Assembly: GCF_004298475.1 (NCBI RefSeq)
Contig: NZ_SCRP01000016.1
Span: forward strand, 1-64,000
Origin: Paraburkholderia sp.
GTDB lineage: Bacteria > Pseudomonadota > Gammaproteobacteria > Burkholderiales > Burkholderiaceae
DNA: 64,000 bases
Direction: 5' to 3'
Position 1 is the stretch's first letter; each line of letters opens with the position of its first letter. This document shows, in pieces, positions 29,370-39,413 of this stretch. The notes below the pieces were generated by a model, which was not told the DNA's origin, did not search any database, and saw only the letters and a program-made list of their open reading frames with translations. Both the position numbers and the translations under genes were made by a program.

Positions 29370-31829
29370 TCAGTGCCCGCGGAACAGCTTCATGATGTCC
29401 TCCTTCTCCGCCGCATTGACCTGCTCGGGCTCGGGTGCCGCCGCCGCATTTGCGGCTGCGGCTTCGCCCGGCACGCCGCTTGCCGCCGTATCGAGCGTGG
29501 CCTGACTGATCCCCACCGTCGACACGAACCCGTTCCCCGGCGTGAGATCGGCGTAATACAACTCGTCGCCTAGCGTGACGACGCCTTCCGGCATCGGCAT
29601 CTGGTAAGTCGGCACGCCCTTGAGCGCGCGGGCCATGTAGTCGATCCAGACCGGCAGTGCGAGGCCGCCGCCCGTTTCCTTGTCGCCGAGGCTGCGCGGA
29701 TTGTCGTAGCCGAGCCAGGCGATGGCCGTGAGCGTGTGCTGGTAGCCGGCGAACCACGTGTCGCGCGAATCGTTCGTCGTGCCGGTCTTGCCGGCGAGGT
29801 CGGTACGCTTGAGGACGTTCGATTTCGCGCCCGTGCCGTGCTGCGCGACGCTCGTCAGCAGGCTGTTCATGATGTACGCATTGCGCGGGTCGATCGCGCG
29901 CGGCGCGTTCTGCTGCGCGATGATCGGCTGCGCCTGTGCGATCACGATGCCGCGCTGGTCCGTGACTTCGGCGATCAGATACGGATTGATCCGATAGCCG
30001 CCATTGGCGAAGACGGAATAGCCCGCCGCCATCTGCAGCGGCGTGACCAGACCGGCGCCGAGCGCCATCGGCAGATAGGCGGGATGACGATCTGCGTCGA
30101 AGCCGAAATGCGTGATGTACTGCTGTGCGTACTTCGTGCCGATGTGGCTGAGGATACGGATCGACACGAGGTTTCTCGACTTCTGAAGCGCGGTGCGCAT
30201 GGTCATCGGACCGTCGAAGCCGCCGCCGTAGTTCTTCGGCTCCCACGCCTGGCCGCCGGTTTCCGCCGCACTGAAGAAGAGCGGCGCATCGTTGATGACG
30301 GTGGCCGGTCCGAGTCCCTTGTCGAGCGACGCCGAATAGATGAACGGCTTGAAGCTCGAGCCCGGCTGACGCCACGCCTGCGTGACGTGGTTGAACTTGT
30401 TCTTGTTGAAGTCGAAGCCGCCGACGAGTGCGCGGATCGCCCCGCTTTGCGGCACCACCGAGACGAATGCCCCTTCGATCTGCGGCAACTGCGTGATCGA
30501 CCATTCGCCCGTGTCGCCGCCGTTGCTGTTGCTGTTGCCGTTGCTGTTGTGCATCACGCGGATGATCGCGCCTGGCCGGATGCGCTGTCGGGCCGACGCA
30601 CGCGCACCGAGCGCGAACTGCGCAAAACGCAGGCCGTCGCCGTGAAGGGTGGCGACGTTGCCGTCGATGAACGTGACCTGCACCTCTTTCGGGCTCGCGG
30701 CAGTCACGACCGCTGCGACGAGTTCGCCGTTGTCCGGGTGATTGAGCAGGGCGTCGTCGATGGCCTGTTCGCGCTCGTCCGCATCGGCGGGCAGCTCGAT
30801 GAATGCTTCGGGCCCGCGATAGCCGTGGCGCCGCTCGTAATCGAGCAGGCCCTTGCGCAGCGCGCGGTACGCGACGTCCTGGTCGGCCGAGTCGATGGTG
30901 GTGACGACGTTCAGTCCACGCGTGTAGGCCTCTTCGCGGTACTGCGCGTACATCAGCTGCCGGACCATTTCGGCGACATATTCCGCGTGGACGCTGAATT
31001 CCTTGCTCGTGCCCTTCACGACGAGCGGCTGCCTCGCCGCCTCGTCGTACTGCGCCTGCGTGATGTAGCGCAGTTCGAGCATGCGCTGGAGGATGTAGTT
31101 CTGGCGGACCTTCGCACGCCGCGGATTCACGACCGGGTTGTAGGCTGACGGCGCTTTGGGCAGACCGGCGAGCATCGCGCACTCGGCGAGCGAGAGATCC
31201 TTCAGATTCTTGCCGAAATAGATGCGCGCCGCGCTCGCGAAGCCGTACGCGCGCTGCCCGAGGTAGATCTGGTTCATGTAGACCTCGAGGATCTGGTCCT
31301 TCGAGAGCTTCGTCTCGATCTTGTAGGCGAGCAGCATCTCGTAGATCTTGCGCGTGTAGGTCTTTTCCGTCGTCAGGAAAAAATTGCGCGCGACCTGCAT
31401 CGTGATCGTGCTCGCGCCCTGCGTGGCGTGCCCGTTGGTGAGCGCAACGAAGCCCGCGCGCGCAATACCGGCGAGGTCCACGCCGCCGTGATCGTAGAAG
31501 CGGGCGTCCTCGATCGCGAGCACGGCCTTTTTAAGATTGTCCGGCACATCCTGGATGTGGACGACGTCGCGCCGCTCTGCGCCGAATTCGCCGATCAACA
31601 CGTGGTCGCGCGTGTAGATGCGCAGGGGAACCTTGGGCCGGTAGTCGGTGAGTGCGTCGAGCGACGGCAGCCTGGGGAGGGCGAAGATCAGTGCGTAACC
31701 GGCCACCAGCGCGATACAGACGGCGCCCGCCGCGCTCAACCCGGCAAAGCCGATGAACAGCTTCGCCCACCATGGGCGCCGACGCTTTGGCGGCGGTGGC
31801 GTGGACGACGAAGACGAGGTTTCTTGCAT
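29370..31829 (-). CDS. mrcA: Penicillin-binding protein 1A
   Basis: Bifunctional peptidoglycan glycosyltransferase and transpeptidase of the inner membrane. It has 819 residues. A proline-rich cytoplasmic tail precedes one transmembrane segment near residues 22-48. The glycosyltransferase domain has EDARFYDHGGVDLAGIARA with the catalytic glutamate, and QGASTITMQVARNFFL. The transpeptidase domain has the SxxK motif in QPGSSFKPFIYSASLD, SRN, and KTGTT. A polymorphic Asn/Ser-Asn-Gly run (NSNGNSNSNGG) lies before the transpeptidase. It is divergent from the pil genes, as mrcA is in E. coli and Pseudomonas. Confidence 0.97.
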   Translation of the reverse strand: MQETSSSSSTPPPPKRRRPWWAKLFIGFAGLSAAGAVCIALVAGYALIFALPRLPSLDALTDYRPKVPLRIYTRDHVLIGEFGAERRDVVHIQDVPDNLKKAVLAIEDARFYDHGGVDLAGIARAGFVALTNGHATQGASTITMQVARNFFLTTEKTYTRKIYEMLLAYKIETKLSKDQILEVYMNQIYLGQRAYGFASAARIYFGKNLKDLSLAECAMLAGLPKAPSAYNPVVNPRRAKVRQNYILQRMLELRYITQAQYDEAARQPLVVKGTSKEFSVHAEYVAEMVRQLMYAQYREEAYTRGLNVVTTIDSADQDVAYRALRKGLLDYERRHGYRGPEAFIELPADADEREQAIDDALLNHPDNGELVAAVVTAASPKEVQVTFIDGNVATLHGDGLRFAQFALGARASARQRIRPGAIIRVMHNSNGNSNSNGGDTGEWSITQLPQIEGAFVSVVPQSGAIRALVGGFDFNKNKFNHVTQAWRQPGSSFKPFIYSASLDKGLGPATVINDAPLFFSAAETGGQAWEPKNYGGGFDGPMTMRTALQKSRNLVSIRILSHIGTKYAQQYITHFGFDADRHPAYLPMALGAGLVTPLQMAAGYSVFANGGYRINPYLIAEVTDQRGIVIAQAQPIIAQQNAPRAIDPRNAYIMNSLLTSVAQHGTGAKSNVLKRTDLAGKTGTTNDSRDTWFAGYQHTLTAIAWLGYDNPRSLGDKETGGGLALPVWIDYMARALKGVPTYQMPMPEGVVTLGDELYYADLTPGNGFVSTVGISQATLDTAASGVPGEAAAANAAAAPEPEQVNAAEKEDIMKLFRGH

Positions 31830-32078
31830 ACCGGCACCGAAAAAACAGTCCCGCGATTATAGCTGTCCGGCTGGTAATCTTTCTAAATGCTTACGCAGGC
31901 GGTGCGGGACGCGAAGAGCACATATCTGCACTGTAGACGCCGCTTTCGCGTGTGAACAGGACGCAAACCGAGGTTTGGCCGTTCGGACGAGTATTCGCGC
32001 GTGCCGCCGATTCGCACAATGTTCCTTACCGCATGCTTTCGAATGGTTCGTGGCGTGCAACGCGAAAGAGGGATTGCG

Positions 32079-33077
32079 ATGGGCCTCATGAAGCCGGTTT
32101 TGTTGGGTGCGCGCCGTTTTGCAGCAGGTATCGACGTGGCGGCGCGCGGAGTCACGCTGGCGGTGCTGAGCCGGCGTCTGTTCGGCGCGGCGCCGGTACG
32201 CCTCGAGTGTCTCGCCAGCGCGCCGTTGCCGCGCGAAGCGATTGCAGGCGTCGAGATCGTCGACCGGGCCGCAGTGGTCGAGGCGCTGCGCAGTGTGTTC
32301 GGCGAGTTGCCGCGCCAGTGCGCGGGCGTGCCGATGCGCTGCGCGATGGCGCTGCCGGCGAGCGCGACGCTCATGGCCACGATGCCGCTCGCGCGGCTCT
32401 CACCGGCTGCGAGCAGTGCCGACGCTTCGCAAATCCATGCCGAACTCGAACCGCTCGTGCTGGCGCAAGCCGAGCGCATGGCGGGCGTCGAGCGGCACGA
32501 ACTTGCGGTCGACTGGCGCGTGACGCAGCCGGGCAGCGCGTCCGCTCGCGAGATCGAAGGCGGAACGCAAGTGACGATCGCGGCGGGGGCGCGTGCGCAT
32601 CTGGAAGCACGCATCGAATGCGCGGCCATGGCCGGCATCGCGTTGTCCGCCGTGGACGACGAAGCGCACGCGGCATTGCGTGCGATGCGCTACGCAGCCG
32701 GGTTCGAGTTGCAGCCGCACGAGCGGTATCTGGCGCTGTGGATCGGCGCGGAGGGCATACGCGGCTGGGCCATGGTCGACGATTCGATCGTGCGCGAGAT
32801 GCGCTTTCCCGCGCTGGAGCACGCGGATCTTGTCGAAGCGTTGCGCGATCTCACGCAGGGCGAACAGGCGAGCTGCGCGCTCGTGGCGGGCGATATCGGC
32901 ATGTTGCGCGGCGTGCATTTCACGCTTGCGGATATCGGCGAGGAACTCGGCTGCCCGGTCTTGCCGTTCGAGTGCGCTGCGCTCGCCGATTCCGAGCGGC
33001 CGCTGCCCATGCTCCTCGCGCACGATCCATCGTGCGCGGTTGCATTCGGCCTTGCGTTGCGCGGGGTGAGCGAATGA
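32079..33077 (+). CDS. pilM: PilM-like pilus assembly ATPase-fold protein
   Basis: Cytoplasmic actin-fold protein that docks on the N-terminus of PilN in the type IV pilus alignment complex. It has 332 residues; the start MGLMKPVLLGARRFAAGID at 32079 has AGAGGGA upstream. Similarity is weak in sequence; the call rests on FAAGIDVAARGVTLAVL near the N-terminus and on the order pilM-N-O/P-Q between mrcA and aroK. It overlaps the next gene by 4 bp. In E. coli the same slot holds hofMNOPQ, used for DNA uptake, so pilus versus competence use is open. Confidence 0.78.
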   Translation: MGLMKPVLLGARRFAAGIDVAARGVTLAVLSRRLFGAAPVRLECLASAPLPREAIAGVEIVDRAAVVEALRSVFGELPRQCAGVPMRCAMALPASATLMATMPLARLSPAASSADASQIHAELEPLVLAQAERMAGVERHELAVDWRVTQPGSASAREIEGGTQVTIAAGARAHLEARIECAAMAGIALSAVDDEAHAALRAMRYAAGFELQPHERYLALWIGAEGIRGWAMVDDSIVREMRFPALEHADLVEALRDLTQGEQASCALVAGDIGMLRGVHFTLADIGEELGCPVLPFECAALADSERPLPMLLAHDPSCAVAFGLALRGVSE

Positions 33078-33733
33078 AGCCAGTTTGCAAGGGGACGGCG
33101 AGCGCGCGCGTCGGCTTCAATCTGCTGCCATGGCGACGGCGCGAGATACAGCGGTTGCGTCGCCGTCGCATGATCGAGTGGGGCGCGGCGGTCATGTTGG
33201 GGTGCGCCTTTTCGGCTCCGTTGGTGGGTTGGCAGATGTGGCAGCGCAGTCGCGCCGAAGCGCATCGTCTTGTCGTCGAGCAGTCGATGGCGCCATTGCG
33301 GGCGCCGTATGCCGAAGCGCAGCGCCTCGCCAGCGAAGCCGCGGCGCAGCAGGCCGCCGTGCAACTGACCGAACAGCACGGCAAGCCGCTGACGCGCATG
33401 GTTGCGCTGCTCGATGCGCTGGCAAGTGTGGGAACGGCTGGCGTCGTGCTGCACCAGATCGAGCATCGCGGCGGCGAAACCCATCTGCATGCCGCACTCG
33501 CCAGCGAGAACGTCATCGCCGATTGGCTCAAGCGTCTGCGCCAGGTGCCTGATGTCGAAACAGTGAGCGTGCGTGAATTCAAGCGCACGCAGCAGACCGG
33601 GAATACGAAGCCACGGACGAGCATCGAAGATGATCCGATTCGCGTGATCACCCGGCTCGCGTGGCATGGCACCGCCGCCCCGGCGCAATCAGCGGAAAGC
33701 ACCTCGCGAGTGAAAGTTAGGAATCCGGAATGA
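33074..33733 (+). CDS. pilN: PilN-like pilus assembly protein
   Basis: Inner membrane protein whose cytoplasmic N-terminus binds PilM and whose periplasmic part pairs with PilO. It has 219 residues. The PilN motif FNLLPWRRREIQRLRRRRM is at residues 14-33, followed by one transmembrane segment (about 36-53) and a coiled-coil/ferredoxin-like periplasmic domain. It overlaps pilM (ATGA) and the next gene by 4 bp. Confidence 0.85.
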   Translation: MKPVCKGTASARVGFNLLPWRRREIQRLRRRRMIEWGAAVMLGCAFSAPLVGWQMWQRSRAEAHRLVVEQSMAPLRAPYAEAQRLASEAAAQQAAVQLTEQHGKPLTRMVALLDALASVGTAGVVLHQIEHRGGETHLHAALASENVIADWLKRLRQVPDVETVSVREFKRTQQTGNTKPRTSIEDDPIRVITRLAWHGTAAPAQSAESTSRVKVRNPE

Positions 33734-34650
33734 GTGACGTGCTGATGATGCACAACGGCTTATCGGCGTACGCGGGCTTCGAGGCGCTGCGCGACTGGAT
33801 GCGTTTGCACGCGTGGAGCGTGCGGCGGCGCACTGGTGTCGCGGCTGCGCTCGCGCTTATGGCGGCGTTGAGCGCCGGTTTCGCCTGTGTCGCCGTGGAT
33901 TTCGCGGGCGTGCGGGCTGCAAGAAGCGCGCTGCACGAGGCTGAACATACGCTGGCCGACGCGCAACGCGCCGTTGCGCGCTTGCCGGTGCTCACTCAGT
34001 CGCTCAGGCAAGCAGGATCGGGGGCGACGTATGGAAATCGCAAGAACTCGGCAGCCGACGAGGTGAGGCGAGTTTCCGGGTTGACCGCGAATGCCGGACT
34101 GGCCCTGTCAACGCTTGAGCCTTCCGGTTCGGGCGGCGCCGGTGCGGAAAGCTTCCAGACAATGAAACTCGTCGCGCAAGGAAGCTTTTCGCAAGTGCGG
34201 GCGTTTCTCGCCGGACTCTCGGTGCAGCCGGAGCTTGTCGTGCCGGGGGAACTCACCATCAAGCGCAACGGCGAGCGTCTTTCTGTTGCCGCGACATTGC
34301 AGGTATTTGACGGTCTGCCGCCCGTGCAACCCGGCACAACAGGCACAACAGGCACAACAGGCACAACAGGCACAACAGGCACAACAGGCAGCGCTTCGGA
34401 CGGAGCGACATTCGATCCGTTTGCGAACAGCGTCGCCGATGGCACGGGCAACGGCGCGCTGCGCCTGACCGGCGTGCTTCAGGATCGCGCGGGCCGTATC
34501 GCGCTCATCGAATCCGCGTCGGGCACAAAGGCCGTACAGGTCGGGCAGATGTTCGCGGGCGCTCGCGTCGAACGGATCGAGACATCGCGTGTGGTTCTCA
34601 CCTCGGGTGGGACGCGTCAGACCTTGACCTGGGCCGGGGAGGCGAAGTGA
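33730..34650 (+). CDS. PilO-PilP fusion protein
   Basis: A 306-residue protein that appears to join two normally separate pilus proteins. Residues 1-200 have a transmembrane segment near 35-57 and a PilO-like periplasmic domain (FQTMKLVAQGSFSQVRAFLAG). Residues 202-219 are six Gly-Thr-Thr repeats. Residues 240-306 resemble the PilP beta domain (GALRLTGVLQDRAGRIALIE, then VGQMFAGARVERIETSRVVL). No separate pilO or pilP exists in the cluster. It overlaps pilN and the secretin gene by 4 bp each. The fusion call is an inference from sequence pattern and context. Confidence 0.7.
   Translation: MSDVLMMHNGLSAYAGFEALRDWMRLHAWSVRRRTGVAAALALMAALSAGFACVAVDFAGVRAARSALHEAEHTLADAQRAVARLPVLTQSLRQAGSGATYGNRKNSAADEVRRVSGLTANAGLALSTLEPSGSGGAGAESFQTMKLVAQGSFSQVRAFLAGLSVQPELVVPGELTIKRNGERLSVAATLQVFDGLPPVQPGTTGTTGTTGTTGTTGTTGSASDGATFDPFANSVADGTGNGALRLTGVLQDRAGRIALIESASGTKAVQVGQMFAGARVERIETSRVVLTSGGTRQTLTWAGEAK
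34333..34386 (+). repeat. Six 9-bp tandem repeats coding (Gly-Thr-Thr)6
   Basis: Six perfect copies of GGCACAACA form the linker of the PilO-PilP fusion. The unit length is a multiple of three, so copy-number change keeps the frame. Confidence 0.95.
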
Positions 34651-36317
34651 AGGCCGTGCGTGCAATGGTGTTGATGTTCTGTGGCGCTTGCTTTGCGGCT
34701 GACGCGATTTCCGCCGTCCCGCTTCCGCAGCTGGTGTCGTCACTGGACGCGGGGGCGGCGGTCGAACGCTACGTCGTTGCGCCGCTGCCTGCGCCGGCCG
34801 ATTCTCGCGATGCGTCGGGATGGACCGCAAATCCGTTTGTCGCGGAGGGCGACGGTGAAAATCCGTCTGCCGCCGGGTTGAGCGAGGCACCTGAAATGCC
34901 GCGTAATTCACAGGCGGTTCCGCCCGCCGCCACATCAGATGCAAACAGTGGCGCAGCCCAGGCGACGACGCAACTCGAAGGCCCGCCTGTGCCGTTACGC
35001 GCGCCGCTGCGGCTCGGCGATCCCGCGCAAACAGACGACGGTCTTCCGCCCGATCGCCCGATCACGCTGAATTTTCAGCGCGCGGAGCTTTCCGCTGTGC
35101 TGAATACATTTGCGGCATTCACGAAGCTCAATATCGTCGCGAGCGAGCGTGTGCGCGGCCAGGTAACGCTGCGGCTGGACCGCGTGCCGTGGCGCACCGC
35201 GTTCGATCTGCTGCTGAAGGCGAACGGACTCGCGATGGAACGCGCTGGCGGCGTGATCTGGGTCGCGCCCGCCGCCGAACTCGCCGCGCGCGAGCGGCAG
35301 CGCTTCGAGGCGCACGCCCGGGCTGCAGAACTCGAACCGCTGGCGAGCCGCGCGTTCGAGCTGCACTACGCACGCGCCGAGGATCTGCGGCGCCTGCTGA
35401 CCGGCTCGGGCGCCCAGCGCGCGCTGTCGAAACGCGGTGCGGCAGTGGCCGATGCCCGCACCAACCTGCTGTTCGTGACGGATCTGCCCGCGCGCCTCGA
35501 CCAGATCGCCGAACTGATCCTGATGCTCGACGCACCCGCGCGTCAGGTGCTGATCGAAGCGCGCATCGTCGAGGGCGACGAGGGGCTCTCGCGCGAACTG
35601 GGGGTGCGCCTCGGCGTGACGCCGACCAGGGCGGACAGCAGCGCGGATGGCAGCGCGAACGGCACCATCCAGGCCACCACGCAGGCCGCCACCCAGGCCG
35701 CCACGCACGGCGTTCACGGCGGGAAGGACGGCACGGCCTACGACCTTTCCGCAGGCCCGCTTGCGGGCTACGACGCCGCGCAACTCGGCCTGTCGCTGCT
35801 TGCGGCGCGCGCGACACGCCTGCTCGATATCCAGTTGAGCGCCCTCGAAGCCGAGGGACGCGGGCGAGTCGTGTCGAGTCCGCGTGTCGTGACCGCCGAT
35901 CGCACGCGCGCCGTCGTCGAGCAGGGCACCGAGTTGCCGTATCAGGCGAAGGTCGGGCAGGGCGTCTCGGGCGTGCAGTTTCGCCGCGCAAGTCTGAAAC
36001 TGGAGGTCGAACCGCGAATCACGCCGGACGGCCGCGTTATCCTCGACCTTGATGTCGCGAAGGACAGCGTCGGTGAGCAGACTGCTGCGGGGCCCGCAAT
36101 CAACACGAAACACGTCCGGACGCGAGTCGAGATCGAGGACGGCGGCACGGTGTCGATTGGCGGGATCGATGCGACCGGCGACCGGGATGATGTGACGCGC
36201 GTGCCGCTCCTGGGCAAAATACCCATCCTGGGCGCGCTTTTTTCGCACCGTGCACATCGCGGCCAGCGCAGCGAGCTTGTGGTGTTCATTACGCCGCGCG
36301 TCATTGAAGCGGATTGA
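34647..36317 (+). CDS. pilQ: PilQ/HofQ-like outer membrane secretin
   Basis: Forms the outer membrane pore for pilus fibres or DNA. It has 556 residues, shorter than typical PilQ (about 700) because the N-terminal AMIN domains are missing. A signal peptide (about residues 1-22) is followed by a low-complexity stretch to residue 130, then the STN domain ([17 protein letters not shown]), the N1 domain (about 215-285) and the secretin domain with [19 protein letters not shown] and [15 protein letters not shown] Gln-Ala-Thr repeat interrupts at about 342-353. It is the last pil gene, 113 bp before aroK. Confidence 0.87.
   Translation: MKAVRAMVLMFCGACFAADAISAVPLPQLVSSLDAGAAVERYVVAPLPAPADSRDASGWTANPFVAEGDGENPSAAGLSEAPEMPRNSQAVPPAATSDANSGAAQATTQLEGPPVPLRAPLRLGDPAQTDDGLPPDRPITLNFQRAELSAVLNTFAAFTKLNIVASERVRGQVTLRLDRVPWRTAFDLLLKANGLAMERAGGVIWVAPAAELAARERQRFEAHARAAELEPLASRAFELHYARAEDLRRLLTGSGAQRALSKRGAAVADARTNLLFVTDLPARLDQIAELILMLDAPARQVLIEARIVEGDEGLSRELGVRLGVTPTRADSSADGSANGTIQATTQAATQAATHGVHGGKDGTAYDLSAGPLAGYDAAQLGLSLLAARATRLLDIQLSALEAEGRGRVVSSPRVVTADRTRAVVEQGTELPYQAKVGQGVSGVQFRRASLKLEVEPRITPDGRVILDLDVAKDSVGEQTAAGPAINTKHVRTRVEIEDGGTVSIGGIDATGDRDDVTRVPLLGKIPILGALFSHRAHRGQRSELVVFITPRVIEAD
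35670..35705 (+). repeat. Three 12-bp coding repeats in the secretin gene
   Basis: Units CAGGCCACCACG, CAGGCCGCCACC and CAGGCCGCCACG encode Gln-Ala-(Thr/Ala)-Thr repeats between the N1 and secretin domains. They keep the frame on expansion or loss. Confidence 0.8.
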
Positions 36318-36430
36318 CACCCGGTGAACTGACCCCCGGCGAATCGGCCCCGGTTACGAGCCGCAGGCTCGACAACCCCGCAGCTTTGCCAGTAAGCTGC
36401 GGCACCAACCCTATCGAGGAAACGCAGCAA

Positions 36431-37000
36431 GTGCGGGATGCAAACGCCAATGTTTTTTTTGTCGGGCTCATGGGTGCCGGTAAGACGACCGTGGGCCGGG
36501 CAGTCGCGCGCCGGCTGGGGCGTCCGTTTTTCGACTCGGACCATGAGATCGAGGCACGCACCGGTGCGCGCATTCCCGTGATCTTCGAACTGGAAGGCGA
36601 AGCGGGCTTTCGCGAGCGCGAAGCCCAGATGATCGACGAACTGACTGCCCGCGAGGACATCGTACTGGCGACCGGAGGCGGCGCGGTGCTGCGGCCCGAG
36701 AACCGCGCGGCGCTCAAGGAACGCGGCTTCGTCGTCTATCTGCGCGCCAATCCACACGACCTGTGGCTGCGTACGCGGCGCGACAAGAACCGCCCGCTCC
36801 TGCAGACCGAAGATCCTAAAGCGCGGCTCGAAGCGCTCTATGAAGTCCGCGATCCGCTTTACCGCGAAATCGCCGACTTCGTGATCGAAACCGGCCGGCC
36901 TTCCGTCAACGGGCTCGTCAACATGGTGCTGATGCAGCTCGACATGGCCGGCGTCATCCGAATCCCGGCGCCCCCAGGGCGCGTCAGCGATAATGGCTAG
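36431..37000 (+). CDS. aroK: Shikimate kinase
   Basis: Phosphorylates shikimate at C3 in aromatic amino acid synthesis. It has 189 residues from GTG 36431, supported by GAGGAAA 8 nt upstream; an earlier in-frame ATG would add 39 residues without similarity. P-loop GLMGAGKTT is at residues 12-20, the shikimate-binding FFDSDHEIE and the [11 protein letters not shown] motif follow. It is adjacent to aroB as in most proteobacteria. Confidence 0.95.
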   Translation: MRDANANVFFVGLMGAGKTTVGRAVARRLGRPFFDSDHEIEARTGARIPVIFELEGEAGFREREAQMIDELTAREDIVLATGGGAVLRPENRAALKERGFVVYLRANPHDLWLRTRRDKNRPLLQTEDPKARLEALYEVRDPLYREIADFVIETGRPSVNGLVNMVLMQLDMAGVIRIPAPPGRVSDNG

Positions 37001-37001
37001 C

Positions 37002-38084
37002 ATGATTACTGTCAACGTCGAACTGGGCGAGCGCGCCTACCCCATCCATATCGGTGCCGGCCTGATCGGCCAGACGGCGCTGTTTGCGCCGCATATCGCA
37101 GGCAAGTCGGTGACGATCGTGACGAACACCGTCGTCGATCCGCTGTATGGCGACGCGCTGCGCACGGCGCTCGCGCCGCTCGGCAAGGACGTCCATACCG
37201 TCGTGCTGCCCGATGGCGAGGCGCACAAGAACTGGGAGACGCTCAACCAGATCTTCGACGCGCTCCTCACCTCGCGCGCCGACCGCAAGACGACGCTGAT
37301 CGCGCTCGGCGGCGGCGTGACGGGCGACATGACCGGGTTTGCCGCTGCGTGCTACATGCGCGGCGTGCCGTTCATCCAGGTGCCGACCACGCTGCTTTCG
37401 CAGGTCGATTCGTCGGTGGGCGGCAAGACGGGGATCAATCACCCGCTCGGCAAAAACATGATCGGCGCCTTTTATCAGCCGCAGGCCGTGATCGCCGACA
37501 TTGCCGCGCTGCGTACGCTCCCGGCGCGCGAGCTGGCGGCAGGTATCGCCGAAGTGATCAAGACAGGCGCGATTGCCGATGCCGAATTCTTCGAGTGGAT
37601 CGAAACCCATGTCGATGCACTGAACCGGTGCGAACCAGAGGCGCTCGTTCACGCGGTGAAGCGCTCGTGCGAGATCAAGGCGTCGGTGGTGGCCGCCGAT
37701 GAGCGCGAGGGCGGCCTGCGCGCCATTCTCAATTTCGGCCATACGTTCGGCCATGCGATCGAGGCGGGCCTCGGCTACGGCGAATGGCTGCACGGCGAAG
37801 CCGTCGGCTGCGGCATGGCGATGGCGGCGGACCTGTCGGTGCGGCTCGGTCATCTGGACGAAGCTTCGCGTGCGCGCCTCGTGCGCGTGATCGATGCGGC
37901 GAAGCTGCCCGTGCGAGCGCCCGCGCTGGGCGCTGCGCGTTATGTCGAACTGATGCAGGTCGACAAGAAGGCCGAGGGCGGCGCGATCAAGTTCATCCTG
38001 CTGAAACGGTTCGGCGACACGCTGATCACCCGCGCACCGGACGAAGCCGTTCAGGCCACACTCGCTGCCACGACGGTGGGCTGA
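37002..38084 (+). CDS. aroB: 3-dehydroquinate synthase
   Basis: NAD- and zinc-dependent enzyme making 3-dehydroquinate from DAHP. It has 360 residues, starting [18 protein letters not shown]. The NAD-binding [16 protein letters not shown], substrate loop [17 protein letters not shown] and zinc histidines in [11 protein letters not shown] are present. ATG 37002 is preferred by homology over ATG 36993, which would overlap aroK. Confidence 0.97.
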   Translation: MITVNVELGERAYPIHIGAGLIGQTALFAPHIAGKSVTIVTNTVVDPLYGDALRTALAPLGKDVHTVVLPDGEAHKNWETLNQIFDALLTSRADRKTTLIALGGGVTGDMTGFAAACYMRGVPFIQVPTTLLSQVDSSVGGKTGINHPLGKNMIGAFYQPQAVIADIAALRTLPARELAAGIAEVIKTGAIADAEFFEWIETHVDALNRCEPEALVHAVKRSCEIKASVVAADEREGGLRAILNFGHTFGHAIEAGLGYGEWLHGEAVGCGMAMAADLSVRLGHLDEASRARLVRVIDAAKLPVRAPALGAARYVELMQVDKKAEGGAIKFILLKRFGDTLITRAPDEAVQATLAATTVG

Positions 38085-38120
38085 GCGCCGCCGGTCTGCC
38101 CACTCTTGCGGAGAACCCTG

Positions 38121-39317
38121 GTGAGCGACACTCGCAACGACACTTCAAACGGCCCGGCGGACAGCGCGTACGCGTCGCGGGTCGCCATGCTGGAGGCAGG
38201 CCTTGCGCCGTACGCAGCGCGCGCGTCACAGTCGCGCGGACGGCGCTATCCCGAGCCGCCGCCCGCCGCGCGCAGCGAGTTCCAGCGTGATCGCGACCGC
38301 ATCGTTCATTCCACGGCGTTTCGGCGGCTCGAATACAAGACCCAGGTGTTCGTGAACCATGAGGGCGATCTCTTTCGCACGCGGCTCACGCACAGCATCG
38401 AAGTTGCACAGATCGCCCGTTCGATTGCGCGCAACCTGCGCGTGAACGAGGATCTTGTCGAGGCGATCTCGCTTGCCCACGATCTCGGGCATACGCCGTT
38501 CGGCCATGCGGGGCAGGACGCGCTCAACGAATGCATGCGCGGCCACGGCGGCTTCGAACACAACCTGCAGAGCCTCGCTGTCGTCGACGAACTCGAAGAG
38601 CATTACGGCGCGTTCAACGGTCTGAACCTCTGCTTCGAGACGCGCGAGGGCATTCTCAAGCACTGCTCGCGCGAGAATGCGCGGCGGCTCGGCGATCTCG
38701 GCGAGCGTTTCCTGCACGGTCGTCAGCCGTCGATCGAGGCGCAGATCGCCAACATTGCCGACGAAGTCGCCTACAACAATCACGACGTCGACGACGGTCT
38801 GCGCTCGGGCCTGATCACGATCGAGCAACTGGCCGAAGTCGAGCTCTGGCAGACGCACTACGAGGCCGCGCGCGGCGACTACCCGCAAATCGAGGGACGC
38901 CGTCTGATCCACGAGACCGTGCGGCGCGTGATCAACACGCTGATCGTCGATCTCATCGAGCAGACGAGCCGCAATCTGGCCAGATACACACCGCAGTCGC
39001 TCGACGAGGTGCGCGCCGCGCCGCCGCTCGTCGCGCACAGCGAGGGCGTCGCGGTGCAGGCAACCGCGCTCAAGCGCTTCCTGTACGCAAACCTCTATCG
39101 CCACTATCGCGTGATGCGCATGGCGAACAAGGCGCAGCGCGTGGTGAAGGGGCTGTTCGAAGCGTTCTCCGACGATCCGCGCCTCTTGCCGCCCGATTAC
39201 CAGTCGTCAGAAACAGAGGCGCAGCCGCGCCTGATCGCGCATTACATCGCCGGCATGACCGACCGGTATGCGCTGAAGGAGTATCGGCGGCTCTTCGTCG
39301 TCCCGGAGGAAGTCTGA
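38121..39317 (+). CDS. dgt: dGTP triphosphohydrolase-like protein
   Basis: HD-domain hydrolase expected to convert dNTPs to nucleosides and triphosphate. It has 398 residues. HD metal ligands are visible in [15 protein letters not shown] and [17 protein letters not shown], with a further HD-type aspartate in [13 protein letters not shown]. The start is GTG 38121 with GCGGAGAA 5 nt upstream. It follows aroB by 36 bp, an order common in betaproteobacteria. Confidence 0.94.
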   Translation: MSDTRNDTSNGPADSAYASRVAMLEAGLAPYAARASQSRGRRYPEPPPAARSEFQRDRDRIVHSTAFRRLEYKTQVFVNHEGDLFRTRLTHSIEVAQIARSIARNLRVNEDLVEAISLAHDLGHTPFGHAGQDALNECMRGHGGFEHNLQSLAVVDELEEHYGAFNGLNLCFETREGILKHCSRENARRLGDLGERFLHGRQPSIEAQIANIADEVAYNNHDVDDGLRSGLITIEQLAEVELWQTHYEAARGDYPQIEGRRLIHETVRRVINTLIVDLIEQTSRNLARYTPQSLDEVRAAPPLVAHSEGVAVQATALKRFLYANLYRHYRVMRMANKAQRVVKGLFEAFSDDPRLLPPDYQSSETEAQPRLIAHYIAGMTDRYALKEYRRLFVVPEEV

Positions 39318-39413
39318 CGGCTTCCGATGTCGATTGATGCTGGCCGCTGGTGCTGTCAGATGAGGTCGTCAGACGCGGTCGTCAAATCCGGGAGCCCATG
39401 CGATGCCCATCCT

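Noticed and set aside
34333..34386. CRISPR array
   Set aside because: The repeats are 9 bp, contiguous and in coding frame, with no spacers and no cas genes nearby.
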